A stretch of 64,000 nucleotides of DNA, from the NCBI GenBank assembly GCA_014360905.1, contig JACIWW010000001.1:1-64000 (forward strand), in the 5' to 3' direction. This DNA is from Chloroflexota bacterium. GTDB lineage: Bacteria > Chloroflexota > Anaerolineae > UBA2200. The stretch's first letter is position 1. Each line of letters opens with the position of its first letter. Positions 16,579 to 26,073 of the stretch are shown here, piece by piece. The translations under genes and the position numbers were made by a program. The notes under the pieces were generated by a model. It was given only the letters and a program-made list of their open reading frames with translations. It was not told the DNA's origin and made no database searches.

Positions 16579-16607
16579 ATTATAATCTGGTCTTATGGTG
16601 ATGTCAA
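16579..16607 (-). promoter_or_regulatory. Consensus promoter of infA
   Basis: On the minus strand, TTGACA (16602-16607) and TATAAT (16579-16584) are separated by 17 bp, a perfect sigma-70 consensus. This fits a highly expressed translation factor. Confidence 0.8.
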
Positions 16608-16691
16608 ATCACCGTGAATGGAGCAGGTGACAACAGATGCAATACCTGCACTGGTACTGGTGCCGCTGAACAGTTGCATGGAGCGCTGATT

Positions 16692-16729
16692 TTGACAAAA
16701 TTCGAAATGGAAATATAATGAATTCGAAA
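16692..16729 (+). promoter_or_regulatory. Promoter and repeated operator upstream of the DeoR gene
   Basis: TTGACA (16692-16697) and TATAAT (16714-16719) are spaced by 16 bp. AATTCGAAA occurs twice, at 16699-16707 in the spacer and at 16721-16729 just after the -10. The copies are 22 bp apart, or two helical turns, and each contains the palindrome TTCGAA. Operators with TTTCG/CGAAA half sites are usual for DeoR-family repressors, so the regulator probably binds here. Confidence 0.65.
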
Positions 16730-16786
16730 GTAATACGAACATAGACTGGTTGATCTATGCAGAGCGTTGATGGTTAAGGAGAGCTG

Positions 16787-17569
16787 TTGGTGTTAGAGGC
16801 AAATGAAAGGCGAAAACTGGCTATTCTGGAAGAACTGGCCAATGCGCGTCGAGTATTGGTATCAGATCTCAGTCAGAAGTTTGGCGTGTCCGAGGTTTCG
16901 ATACGCCGCGATTTAGAAGAGCTAGAGGCACGCGGCTTGTTGCGCCGCGTGTGGGGTGGAGCGGTCAGCGTGCCACAGACCATTCTGGAGTGGTCATTCA
17001 ACGAGAAGATGATGATGCACAAAGAGCAGAAAGAGCGCATTGGACGTGCTGCTGCGGCACTGATCAAAGATGGCGATGTGATCATCATGGACTCGGGAAC
17101 AACCGTAGTGCATGTAGCTCGATACATCTCGCGGGATATCTTAACTTCTGGGCATCTGACGGTCATCACCAGTTCGCTGCCCATTGTGCGTGAGTTGGGC
17201 TGCTGGAAAGGCGTGCATTTGATCCTGTTAGGCGGCATCTATTTGCCGCAGCAGGAAGTTGTGGTGGGACCTCAATCCATTGCCAGTCTGTCAGGCTTGC
17301 ATGCGGATAAGATGTTTCTGGGCGCGGGCGGTTTGAGCCTAGAAGTTGGTGCCACCACTGCTACGGTGCTCGATGCCGAAGTGGATAGAGCCTGTGTGAA
17401 AGCCTCTGAGCAGGTCATTGCTGTGATTGACTCCAGCAAGATCGGCCGCAAGGGGCTGGCTACCGTGGTTCCTCTGACCGAAATTGACATCCTCATCACG
17501 GACGATGGTGCCCCACCGGATTTTGTCGCACAGGCCATTGCACTGGGGGTTGAAGTGCGAATTGTCTGA
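16787..17569 (+). CDS. DeoR-family transcriptional regulator
   Basis: The 260-residue repressor has an N-terminal winged helix-turn-helix (VLVSDLSQKFGVSEVSIRRD and the LRRVWGG wing). The C-terminal sugar-phosphate-sensing DeoRC domain shows GDVIIMDSGTTVVHVA and FLGAGGLSLE. The start is TTG 16787 or GTG 16790, behind AAGGAG. Its promoter carries two AATTCGAAA repeats, so autoregulation is likely. It sits 80 bases upstream of the 2-oxoacid dehydrogenase operon in the same direction and probably controls it in response to a phosphorylated sugar; that link is inferred. Confidence 0.87.
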   Translation: MVLEANERRKLAILEELANARRVLVSDLSQKFGVSEVSIRRDLEELEARGLLRRVWGGAVSVPQTILEWSFNEKMMMHKEQKERIGRAAAALIKDGDVIIMDSGTTVVHVARYISRDILTSGHLTVITSSLPIVRELGCWKGVHLILLGGIYLPQQEVVVGPQSIASLSGLHADKMFLGAGGLSLEVGATTATVLDAEVDRACVKASEQVIAVIDSSKIGRKGLATVVPLTEIDILITDDGAPPDFVAQAIALGVEVRIV

Positions 17570-17649
17570 AAGAAAAGGCGCTCGGACCAATTTTTGCGAG
17601 TGAGTTTCCTATCGACATAACATATTGTGCTTCGGGAGGACAAACAAGC

Positions 17650-19731
17650 ATGGTTAAGAAGACACTGAAGAAAAACTTGAAAGCGCTCATGAAGGAAGAA
17701 GGGCTGAGCAAGGCAGATTTGCTCAACTACTTGCGACAGATGCTGGAGATTCGCCATTTTGAGGAAACTGTGTACGACCTACTGGGGAAGAACCTCATCA
17801 AAGGCGCTTCCCATCTTTACGCTGGCGAGGAAGCCGTCGCTGTTGGTGCGATTTCGACATTGCGCGATGACGATTTGATCACCAGCACGCATCGGGGCCA
17901 TGGGCATTGCCATGCACGTGGGGATAGCCTAGCCAAAACACCGCAGGAGAAACAAGAGCACCTGAATAAGATGATGGCCGAATTGTGTGGACGCGCCACG
18001 GGGTATTGCAAAGGGCGAGGCGGCTCGATGCACATTGCGGATGTCGAGCGAGGGAATCTCGGGGCTACCGGCATTGTCGGTGGGAACATTCCGGTGGCTA
18101 CAGGAGCTGCTCTTGCCGTGAAAATGCAAGGTCAGGACAGGGTAGTGCTTTGTTTCTTTGGCGACGGCGCAGCGAACACGGGCAATTTTCATGAATCGCT
18201 GAACCTGGCTTCTGTCTGGAACTTGCCCGTGGTGTACATTGTGGAGAACAACCAGTATGGCATGTCCGTTCCCTTTACCAAAGCGTCCAAACTCCCCGAT
18301 GTGGCGGCACGGGCATGTGCTTATGGCATACCGGGTGAGGTAGTGGACGGGATGGATGTGCTGGCGGTTCGTGCTGCAGTCAGAAAAGCGGTGGAACGTG
18401 CTCGTCGAGGCGAAGGGCCATCCTTGATCGAGTGTAAGACCTATCGTTGGTTTGGTCATTCGCGTTCCGATCCATGCGTTTACCGCACTCGTGAAGAGGA
18501 AGAGCAATGGAAAAAGTGCGATCCTATCGTACAGCTCAAGAAGCGGATGAAAGCAGAGGGCATTGCCACGGAGCAGGAAATAGCGGAAGTGGAGGAACGG
18601 GCTGCAGCGGCGATCAAGACTGCTACGGACTTTGCTTTCGCCTCACCATTACCGCATCCTTCTGAGTTATACCATGACGTTTATGCGCCTAGCAAGACGA
18701 CAGCGGCAGATGTAGAGGCGGAGCGTCAATTGCGCCAGAGAGTGCGCAGCAATCCAACTATGCGCCAGATCCCATATTGGCAGGCTATTAACGAGGCTTT
18801 GCGTGAGGAGATGGATCGTGACCCGCGCGTTTTTGTCATGGGCGAAGATGTTGGTGTTTATGGTGGAGCCTATGGAGTAACACGGGGTCTTATTGAAAAG
18901 TATGGTCCGGAACGGATAAGGGATACGCCTATTTCGGAAGCAATCATTGGAGGGGCAGCAGTTGGTGCAGCTATGGCTGGCATGCGCCCAGTGGCCGAGA
19001 TCATGTATGTGGATTTCACGCCTTTGGCTATGGACCAAATTGCCAATCAGGGAGCTAAGAACCGGTATATGTTCGGGGGGAAGACGATTGTGCCGATGGT
19101 CATACGGACAGAAGGTGGGACAGGACGATCTATCGCAGCCCACCACTCGCAGAGCCTGGAAGCTCTATGGGTTCACTTCCCAGGGATTTATGTGGTGATG
19201 CCAGCAACGCCCTATGATGCCAAAGGCTTGCTCAAGACGGCGATCCGCGATGACAACCCTATCATGTTTATTGAGCACAAGATGCTGTACAAGGAGCAGG
19301 GGCCCGTGCCTGAGGGTGAATACCTGATTCCATTGGGTGTTGCTGATGTGGTGCGTGAAGGAAAAGATGTCACGGTCGTTGCCTATTCGCGTATGCGCTA
19401 TCGCGCTTTGGAGGCGGCTGAGATCCTTGCAGCAGAAGGCATCAGCGTTGAAGTGATTGATCCGCGTACGCTGAAGCCGCTGGATTTGGAGACAATTGTC
19501 AACTCGGTGAAGAAAACAGGCCGGCTAGTTGGAGTAACAGAGGCGTACAAGACAGGCAGTTTCATCAGCGAGCTGTTTGCTCTGGTGAATGAGGCTGCTT
19601 TTGATTACCTAGATGCGCCTATGGTGCGTGTGGCAGGAGCAGACGTGCCCATTCCGATGAGTGAGCCATTGGAAGCGGCTGCCATACCTAGCACAGAGCA
19701 GATCGTTGCTGCTATCCGTAGCATACTCTGA
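17650..19731 (+). CDS. 2-oxoacid (pyruvate-type) dehydrogenase E1, alpha-beta fusion
   Basis: This thiamine-diphosphate enzyme decarboxylates a 2-oxoacid and passes the acyl group to E2 lipoyl. Residues 1 to about 345 are the alpha part, with STHRGHGHCHARG and the TPP motif GDGAANTGNF to IVENNQYG. From about residue 370 the beta part follows, with RVFVMGEDVGVYGGAYGVT, ISEAIIGGAAVGAAMAGMRP and the C-terminal transketolase-like domain. The halves are normally separate genes; here a 693-residue fusion joins them without a stop. GGGAGG lies ten bases before ATG 17650. E2 and E3 follow. Pyruvate or acetoin are possible substrates; pyruvate is favoured. Confidence 0.88.
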   Translation: MVKKTLKKNLKALMKEEGLSKADLLNYLRQMLEIRHFEETVYDLLGKNLIKGASHLYAGEEAVAVGAISTLRDDDLITSTHRGHGHCHARGDSLAKTPQEKQEHLNKMMAELCGRATGYCKGRGGSMHIADVERGNLGATGIVGGNIPVATGAALAVKMQGQDRVVLCFFGDGAANTGNFHESLNLASVWNLPVVYIVENNQYGMSVPFTKASKLPDVAARACAYGIPGEVVDGMDVLAVRAAVRKAVERARRGEGPSLIECKTYRWFGHSRSDPCVYRTREEEEQWKKCDPIVQLKKRMKAEGIATEQEIAEVEERAAAAIKTATDFAFASPLPHPSELYHDVYAPSKTTAADVEAERQLRQRVRSNPTMRQIPYWQAINEALREEMDRDPRVFVMGEDVGVYGGAYGVTRGLIEKYGPERIRDTPISEAIIGGAAVGAAMAGMRPVAEIMYVDFTPLAMDQIANQGAKNRYMFGGKTIVPMVIRTEGGTGRSIAAHHSQSLEALWVHFPGIYVVMPATPYDAKGLLKTAIRDDNPIMFIEHKMLYKEQGPVPEGEYLIPLGVADVVREGKDVTVVAYSRMRYRALEAAEILAAEGISVEVIDPRTLKPLDLETIVNSVKKTGRLVGVTEAYKTGSFISELFALVNEAAFDYLDAPMVRVAGADVPIPMSEPLEAAAIPSTEQIVAAIRSIL

Positions 19732-19742
19732 AAGGAGAGAAC

Positions 19743-20939
19743 ATGGCTGTCGAGGTCATCTTGCCTGTTTTGGGAGAAACGATGGATGAGGGTACAATTG
19801 TAAAATGGTTCGTAGATGTTGGTCAGACGGTTCAAAAAGGAGAGCCACTGTATCAGCTTGAGACCGATAAGGCTGTGTTGGAGGTGGAAGCGCCGGCAAG
19901 TGGCGTATTGCGCGAGATCTTTTATCAGGCAGGGAGCAAAGTGCCAGTGCTGACGGTAGTGGGGCTGATCGCCGCTCCGGATGAAGATATTAGTGCCTAT
20001 AAGCCAAGCCAGGTTGAACAGAAGATGCCTGCCGCACCTGTCGCTGAACTGAAGAGGGCAGTGGAACAGCCGCGCGAAGAGCAGGTTCCCCCGCGTATTT
20101 TTGTTTCTCCGCGGGCGCGGAAAATGGCGGAAGAGCATGGGGTTGACCTTGCACGCATCAAGGGCACGGGGCCTGGCGGGCGTATTGTGGAAAGAGATGT
20201 GCGTGCCGCATTGATGGTAGAGACGAAGGAAGTTCCCGTTATGCCAGCGGCAGTTGAAAGCGTGCCACTCGCTGGGGTACGGCGCATTATTGCCGAGCGC
20301 ATGAGTGCCAGCACCCACACGACAGCAGCGGTTACCTTGACCACAGAGGCGGACGCGACTAATCTGGTACAATTGCGCACGCTACTGAAAGAACAACTCG
20401 AGTCCACTTTGGGCTTTGCCATCTCGTATACGGACATTCTGGTAGCCGTGGTTGCACGTGCTTTGCGTGAATACCCCTATATGAATGTGCGCTTAGTTGG
20501 TGATGAAATCCAGACCATAGCGCAAATTCATATTGGAGTGGCTGTGGATACGGAGCGGGGTTTGGTAGTGCCAGTGATTCGCCATGCAGATCAGAAGGGG
20601 ATTGTGGAGATTGCCCGTACCCTGCGAGATCTAGTGGGGCGTGCGCGTGCTGGGAAGAGCATGCCGGATGATTTGAGCGGGGGCACGTTCACTATTACCA
20701 ATCTCGGGATGTATGACATTGATGCCTTCACGCCAATCATCAACTTGCCCGAGTGTGCCATTTTGGGAGTAGGACGTCTGCGTCAGATGCCCGTGGTTCA
20801 CGAGGGGCAAGTCTGTGTGCGCCAGATGATGGTGCTTAGCTTGACTTTTGATCATCGCCTGGTGGATGGAGCACCTGCAGCACGTTTTCTGCAGCGGATA
20901 AAGCAACTTGTGGAACAGCCATACTTGTTGTTAGGCTAG
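19743..20939 (+). CDS. Dihydrolipoamide acyltransferase (E2)
   Basis: This 398-residue core of the dehydrogenase complex moves the acyl group from lipoyl-lysine to CoA. It has one lipoyl domain (residues 1-80, modified lysine in ETDKAVLEVEAP) and an E1/E3-binding domain (about 118-155, SPRARKMAEEHGVDLARIKG). The catalytic domain ends with the active-site FDHRLVDGAPAA. Proline- and alanine-rich linkers separate them. AAAGGAGAG precedes the ATG, 11 bases after the E1 stop. Confidence 0.9.
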   Translation: MAVEVILPVLGETMDEGTIVKWFVDVGQTVQKGEPLYQLETDKAVLEVEAPASGVLREIFYQAGSKVPVLTVVGLIAAPDEDISAYKPSQVEQKMPAAPVAELKRAVEQPREEQVPPRIFVSPRARKMAEEHGVDLARIKGTGPGGRIVERDVRAALMVETKEVPVMPAAVESVPLAGVRRIIAERMSASTHTTAAVTLTTEADATNLVQLRTLLKEQLESTLGFAISYTDILVAVVARALREYPYMNVRLVGDEIQTIAQIHIGVAVDTERGLVVPVIRHADQKGIVEIARTLRDLVGRARAGKSMPDDLSGGTFTITNLGMYDIDAFTPIINLPECAILGVGRLRQMPVVHEGQVCVRQMMVLSLTFDHRLVDGAPAARFLQRIKQLVEQPYLLLG

Positions 20940-20968
20940 GGGAAATAGTGAGAGAGGAGATGAGGGAT

Positions 20969-22357
20969 ATGACGATTCGTTCTGATATCGCTATTATTGG
21001 TGCTGGCCCAGGTGGTTATGTGGCTGCCTTGCGCGCTGCCCAATTGGGGGCAAAAGTGGTTCTTGTGGAAAAAGGGAAACTAGGTGGAGTCTGTTTGAAC
21101 TGGGGCTGTATTCCCACCAAAACTTTGCTGCGGACAGCTGAGTTGCTCAATCTAGCACGAGAAGCAGCGGACTATGGAGTGATTGTGAGCGAAGTCAAAC
21201 TGGATTGGTCAGCCGCGCAAAAGAGGAAAGAGGCAGTAGTGCGTCGCCTGACAGGTGGCGTCAAATTTCTCTTGGAGAAGGCTGGAGTGCAATTGCTGCC
21301 TGGAATAGCGCGTTTCGTTTCCCCGTCTGCGTTGGAAGTAGTGGGAGAGGGTGGACAGGAGCGTGTGGAGGCAAAGGACTATGTCATTGCCACAGGCTCG
21401 CGCCCTGCATCTCTGCCCATTCCAGGGCTGGAAGGGTCTGGTGTGTTGACCAGCGATGACGCGTTGAGCATGGACGCACTTCCGGGCAGTCTGTTGATTA
21501 TCGGGGCGGGACCGATTGGCGTCGAGTTTGCAACGCTATTCCGCGCTTGCGGAGTGCAGGTAACCTTGGTTGAGTTGTTGCCACGAGTGCTGCCAACGTT
21601 GGATGCCGACCTTGGCGCGGAGGTAGAGCGCGCCCTGAAAAAGGCAAAGGTGGCGGTTTATACCGCAAGCCAGGTTTCCAAGGTAGCATCGAACAATGGG
21701 AAGTACGCAGTTACGATTCAGGGTGCGGCCCAGGCTACTACGGTGGAAGTAGATAAAATCCTCGTTGCGGTAGGTCGGCGACCCAATGTAGAGGAGTTAA
21801 GGCTGGATTCTGTGGGGGTGCAAGTGGAGAAAGCCGGGATTAAAGTAGACGAATTCATGCGCACCAATTTGCCCCATGTATATGCGGTCGGCGATGTGAC
21901 AGGTGGCATCCTGTTGGCACATGTTGCCATGCACGAAGGAGTTGTGGCAGTGGAGAATGCTATAGGGTTGCAGCGTGCTATGAATTATGCTGCTGTGCCC
22001 AGTTGTGTGTTCACCTGGCCTGAAGTGGCTAGCGTGGGGTTGAGCGAGGAACAGGCACGGCAACAGGGTTATGACCTCAAGGTGGGCAAATTTCCCTTCC
22101 GTGCCAATGGCAAAGCCTTGGCGCAAGGTGAACAGGAAGGTTTAGTCAAGATCGTGGCTGAAAGCAAGTACGGGCAGATTCTCGGGGTGCATATCGTTGG
22201 TCCACATGCGAGTGATCTGATTCAGGAAGGTACTCTGGCGCTAACGCTAGAGGCTACTTTGGACGAATTAGAGGTTGCGATCCATCCTCATCCTACATTG
22301 AGCGAAGCAGTAGCTGAGGCGGCTTTAGCGGCTAAGGGTCGTGCCTTGCATAGCTAG
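20969..22357 (+). CDS. lpdA: Dihydrolipoyl dehydrogenase (E3)
   Basis: The 462-residue flavoprotein reoxidises dihydrolipoamide with NAD. FAD binding shows as [20 protein letters not shown]. The redox disulfide is in [15 protein letters not shown], the NAD site is [15 protein letters not shown], and the C-terminal catalytic His-Glu pair lies in [14 protein letters not shown] 20969 was chosen because GAGGAG is nine bases upstream; GTG 20948 and ATG 20960 are also in frame. It completes the E1-E2-E3 operon. Confidence 0.92.
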   Translation: MTIRSDIAIIGAGPGGYVAALRAAQLGAKVVLVEKGKLGGVCLNWGCIPTKTLLRTAELLNLAREAADYGVIVSEVKLDWSAAQKRKEAVVRRLTGGVKFLLEKAGVQLLPGIARFVSPSALEVVGEGGQERVEAKDYVIATGSRPASLPIPGLEGSGVLTSDDALSMDALPGSLLIIGAGPIGVEFATLFRACGVQVTLVELLPRVLPTLDADLGAEVERALKKAKVAVYTASQVSKVASNNGKYAVTIQGAAQATTVEVDKILVAVGRRPNVEELRLDSVGVQVEKAGIKVDEFMRTNLPHVYAVGDVTGGILLAHVAMHEGVVAVENAIGLQRAMNYAAVPSCVFTWPEVASVGLSEEQARQQGYDLKVGKFPFRANGKALAQGEQEGLVKIVAESKYGQILGVHIVGPHASDLIQEGTLALTLEATLDELEVAIHPHPTLSEAVAEAALAAKGRALHS

Positions 22358-22373
22358 AGGGACAGGTTCATCT

Positions 22374-23699
22374 ATGGTCGAGATCGTGGTGATCGGCGGA
22401 GGGTTGGCTGGTAGCGAAGCTGCTTGGCAAGCAGCGCAACGTGGTGTGCGAGTGATCCTCTACGAGATGCGACCCGCCGTGATGACGCCGGCACATCGCA
22501 CTGCCTATCTGGCCGAATTGGTTTGCAGCAACTCTCTCGGTTCAAATTTGCCAGATCGGGCACCGGGTCTGCTGAAGGCAGAGCTGCGCTACCTCAGGTC
22601 GCTGATTCTGGCCTGTGCGGATGAGAATGCTGTGCCCGCCGGAGGAGCTTTGGCTGTGGATCGGGAGGGCTTTGCTCAGGCAATCACGGCTCAGATTGAA
22701 ATGCATCCCCTTATCTCCATACGGCGCACTGAAGTGCAGGAGATCCCGAAAGAAGGCATTGTGGTTATTGCAACTGGGCCACTCACTTCGCAATTGCTAG
22801 CCGAGGACATTGCCCGCCTGACTGGTCAGGAGCATCTGTACTTCTACGATGCCATGGCTCCTATTGTCACGCTGGAGTCCATCGACATGAGCCGTGCTTT
22901 CCGTGCTTCCCGTTATGGACGAGGCCAGGATGACTATATCAATTGTCCGATGACTCGGGAAGAGTACGAGCACTTTGTGGATGAGCTATTGAAAGCTGAA
23001 ACAATACCCCTGCGTGAGTTTGAGCGGGAGGATCAGCATTTCTTTGAGGCCTGTCTGCCTGTGGAGGTGATTGCACGGCGTGGGCGGAATGCGCTGGCTT
23101 TTGGCCCTCTGAAGCCGGTGGGTTTGATCGATCCGCGTACGGGGCGGCAGCCGTACGCTGTAGTGCAACTGCGCCAGGACAATTTGGCAGGCACATTGTA
23201 TAACTTGGTCGGCTTTCAGACGAATTTGAAGTGGAGCGAACAGAAGCGCGTTTTCTCGCTTATCCCTGGTCTGGAGCACGCTGAATTTGTGCGCTATGGG
23301 CAGATGCACCGCAATACCTTCATTAATTCGCCTGCATTGTTGGATGCAACAATGGAATGCCGACAGCGGAGGGGGCTGTTCTTTGCTGGGCAAATCACCG
23401 GGACCGAAGGGTACATTGCGTCCACGGGCAGCGGCTATGTGGCCGGACTCAACGCTGCCCGTCTGGCCATGGGCATGCACTTGGTGGAATTCCCGCGTAC
23501 CACCATGCTTGGTGCTCTTTGTCACTATGTGGCATCAGCGGAAGCGACAGGTTTTCAACCGATGAAGCCCAATTTTGGTCTGATGCCACCACTTGAAGGC
23601 AGGCAGCGAGGGAAGAGACAACGCTATCGGGCGTATGCGGAGAGAGCGATGACTGCTCTGCAAGAATTTGTGGCTATGCACGATGTTTTGCCTTTATAA
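22374..23699 (+). CDS. trmFO: tRNA (uracil-54-C5)-methyltransferase, folate/FAD-dependent, TrmFO
   Basis: TrmFO makes ribothymidine at position 54 of tRNA using methylenetetrahydrofolate and FADH2. The 441 residues match the family: the FAD loop [31 protein letters not shown], the catalytic-region [17 protein letters not shown], and the C-terminal [20 protein letters not shown]. The ATG lies 16 bases after the lpdA stop, so it may share that transcript. No TrmA is needed alongside. Confidence 0.94.
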   Translation: MVEIVVIGGGLAGSEAAWQAAQRGVRVILYEMRPAVMTPAHRTAYLAELVCSNSLGSNLPDRAPGLLKAELRYLRSLILACADENAVPAGGALAVDREGFAQAITAQIEMHPLISIRRTEVQEIPKEGIVVIATGPLTSQLLAEDIARLTGQEHLYFYDAMAPIVTLESIDMSRAFRASRYGRGQDDYINCPMTREEYEHFVDELLKAETIPLREFEREDQHFFEACLPVEVIARRGRNALAFGPLKPVGLIDPRTGRQPYAVVQLRQDNLAGTLYNLVGFQTNLKWSEQKRVFSLIPGLEHAEFVRYGQMHRNTFINSPALLDATMECRQRRGLFFAGQITGTEGYIASTGSGYVAGLNAARLAMGMHLVEFPRTTMLGALCHYVASAEATGFQPMKPNFGLMPPLEGRQRGKRQRYRAYAERAMTALQEFVAMHDVLPL

Positions 23700-23738
23700 A
23701 TGATGACCGATTTGCAGCAGGCTGCTTTCATTCCTGTT

Positions 23739-23766
23739 TTGACAATCCTTGTTCTTTTGTTATATT
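23739..23766 (+). promoter_or_regulatory. Putative promoter upstream of the M28 peptidase gene
   Basis: TTGACA (23739-23744) and TATATT (23761-23766) are spaced by 16 bp. The predicted 5' leader of nearly 190 bases before ATG 23961 contains no clear reading frame or recognised riboswitch. Confidence 0.6.
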
Positions 23767-23960
23767 ACAGTGCAAAATAAGTGAAATTTGCAGAGCACAG
23801 ATGCTGGGGTGTGGGAGGGTGGAGAAGAAGTTGAGTGAAAGCGGAGGCACAGGCAGTTAATGAAGGGATATCGAGGCAACTCGAGCACAAATTTCGTGTA
23901 GTCAATGAGCTACAAACATGCTGTTTAGCATTTAGTTTTCTCTGAAGGAAGGTTTAGGCT

Positions 23961-24842
23961 ATGCGAAGCCATGACAGTGGTTTTAGACAGGTAGCACTTG
24001 CTGCTTTTGCGCTTGCCCTTTTGTTGGTAGCCTGCGCGCACAAAAGCAACAAGACAGAGCAATTTGACGGACAGAAAGCTTATCTCCATGTGCTCAAACA
24101 GTGCGATTTTGGCCCTCGCCCCACTGGCTCAGAAGAAAATCAGCAGACAGCAGAATACATTATTTCAGAGCTACACAAATCAGGGTGGGTGACTGATGTA
24201 CAAGGCTTTACCTATCGTGGTATTAATGCACGCAATATCATCGGTGCACAGGGTAGTGGTCCACTGATCATCCTAGGCGTGCACTATGACACGCGTCCCA
24301 TCGCCGACCGTGATCCAATTGATCGCAACCGCCCAGTTCCCGGCGCCAACGACGGAGCTAGTGGTGTCGCAGTATTGCTGGAACTGGCACGTGTTTTGGA
24401 TCTCAGCAAAGCAGGCATCCAAGTCTGGCTCGTCTTTTTCGACGCCGAGGATCGCGGTAACATCAATGGATGGCCCTTTTCGGTAGGCGCCTCTTACATG
24501 GCACAGCGTCTTTCTGTAAGACCAGAGGCAGTCGTTGTAGTGGATATGGTTGGTGATAGCGAACAGCAGCTCTTCTGGGAACAAAATTCCGATGAGCAGT
24601 TGCTGAGAACCTTATGGGCCATTGCGGCTGACCTGGGATACGAGAAGTATTTCATTCCACAGTACCGCTACGCCATTATAGACGACCACCTACCATTTCG
24701 CCAACTAGGGCTTGCAGCAGTGGACATTATTGACTTTGACTATCCCTACTGGCATACTACAGAAGACACTCTGGACAAGGTAAGCCCAGAGAGTTTGCAG
24801 CGAGTAGGACGTGTGCTGGAAACATGGCTTGAGAATTATTAA
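23961..24842 (+). CDS. M28-family lipoprotein metallopeptidase (glutaminyl cyclase-like)
   Basis: The 293-residue exported lipoprotein has a lipobox LVAC near residue 25. Its M28 zinc domain shows the metal ligands in order: His-Asp of GVHYDTRP, GANDGASGVAVLLELA, the Glu pair in FFDAEDRG, DMVGD, and a final His in YWHTTEDTLD. The DAEDRG and W-rich loop pattern is closer to glutaminyl-peptide cyclotransferases than to aminopeptidases, so either N-terminal cyclisation or aminopeptidase activity is possible. GAAGGAAGG lies upstream of the ATG. Confidence 0.82.
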   Translation: MRSHDSGFRQVALAAFALALLLVACAHKSNKTEQFDGQKAYLHVLKQCDFGPRPTGSEENQQTAEYIISELHKSGWVTDVQGFTYRGINARNIIGAQGSGPLIILGVHYDTRPIADRDPIDRNRPVPGANDGASGVAVLLELARVLDLSKAGIQVWLVFFDAEDRGNINGWPFSVGASYMAQRLSVRPEAVVVVDMVGDSEQQLFWEQNSDEQLLRTLWAIAADLGYEKYFIPQYRYAIIDDHLPFRQLGLAAVDIIDFDYPYWHTTEDTLDKVSPESLQRVGRVLETWLENY

Positions 24843-24882
24843 CACCAATTAAGAACAGACTCAACGATGAAGGAGAAAGGTT

Positions 24883-26049
24883 ATGAATCTGGCCAAACGC
24901 ATTGCTGACCTTCCACCTTATGTCTTCGCAGAAGCAGGCCAAAGGCTAGAACAAATGAAAGCAGAAGGCGTTGATGTCATCAACTTGGGCATTGGTAGTC
25001 CGGATCTTCCACCACCACGCCCAATCATTGACGCTCTCTTCGCATCAGCCATGAAGCCGGACAATCATGGCTACGCGGGTTATTACGGGCTGCCCGCGCT
25101 GCGACAGGCCATAGCCGACTATTATGCGCGCCGTTTCGGAGTGGAACTGGATCCAAACCAAGAGGTGGCTGTGCTCATCGGGTCAAAGGAGGGCATTTTC
25201 AACACCTCTCTGGCCTTCTTGGACTCAGGCGATGTAGCCTTGGTTCCGGATCCTGGCTATCCCACTTACAGCATAGGAACACACATGGCGGGGGGAGTAC
25301 GCTACCCTTTGCCTCTTTTCGAAGAGCATGGATTCTTGCCACAACTGGAATCTATTCCTGCCGACATTGCCCATGCAGCCAAAATTCTTTGGCTGAATTA
25401 TCCCAATAACCCTACTGGGGCTGTAGCCGACCTCGAATTCCTATCGCGAGCAGTGCACTTTGCCCAGTGCCACGACCTTTTGCTGTGCTACGACAATCCC
25501 TACTGCGATTTAACCTTCGATGGTTATCAAGCACCCAGTATCCTGCAAGTGCCAGGGGCTAAGGACGTCACATTGGAGTTCAACTCCCTATCCAAGACCT
25601 ACAACATGGCTGGCTGGCGAGTAGGTATGGCGGTAGGTAACCGCCAGGCTATAGAAGCTCTACACCGCGTCAAGACCCATGTTGACTCGGGCATTTTCAA
25701 GCCCATTCAAGAAGCCGCTATAGCTGCTTTGACTGGCGATCAGAGTTGGCTTGTACAGCGCAATACTATCTACCAGCAGCGCAGGGACGCAGTAATGGCA
25801 TTTCTGCCGTTGATTGGAATGAGAGCATCGTTACCTAAAGCAGGCTTGTATGTCTGGGCACGAACTCCCGAAGGCTGGACATCGCAACAGTTCTGCCTAC
25901 ACGTTCTGGAAAAGACAGGGGTCTGGCTGACTCCTGGCACTGCCTTTGGTGAACATGGTGAGGGATATGCACGCATAGCACTGACAGTGCCAGAAGAGAG
26001 GCTACGCACCGTTGCTGAGAGGCTACGCCGCGTAAACAAGCTCACCTAG
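24883..26049 (+). CDS. Aminotransferase class I/II (LL-diaminopimelate aminotransferase-like)
   Basis: The 388-residue fold-type I aminotransferase has INLGIGSPDLPPP at the N-terminus, NHGYAGYYGLPALRQAIADYY, LNYPNNPTGAV, and the PLP-lysine loop NSLSKTYNMAGWRVG. The LSKTYNMAGWR wording is that of the DapL/DAP-aminotransferase and related alanine-transaminase group. GAAGGAG lies ten bases upstream of the ATG. If it is DapL, it makes LL-diaminopimelate for lysine and cell wall in one step; other 2-oxoacid transaminases remain possible. Confidence 0.8.
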   Translation: MNLAKRIADLPPYVFAEAGQRLEQMKAEGVDVINLGIGSPDLPPPRPIIDALFASAMKPDNHGYAGYYGLPALRQAIADYYARRFGVELDPNQEVAVLIGSKEGIFNTSLAFLDSGDVALVPDPGYPTYSIGTHMAGGVRYPLPLFEEHGFLPQLESIPADIAHAAKILWLNYPNNPTGAVADLEFLSRAVHFAQCHDLLLCYDNPYCDLTFDGYQAPSILQVPGAKDVTLEFNSLSKTYNMAGWRVGMAVGNRQAIEALHRVKTHVDSGIFKPIQEAAIAALTGDQSWLVQRNTIYQQRRDAVMAFLPLIGMRASLPKAGLYVWARTPEGWTSQQFCLHVLEKTGVWLTPGTAFGEHGEGYARIALTVPEERLRTVAERLRRVNKLT

Positions 26050-26073
26050 CTTTCAGGAAGCAGGAGGAAAAGC

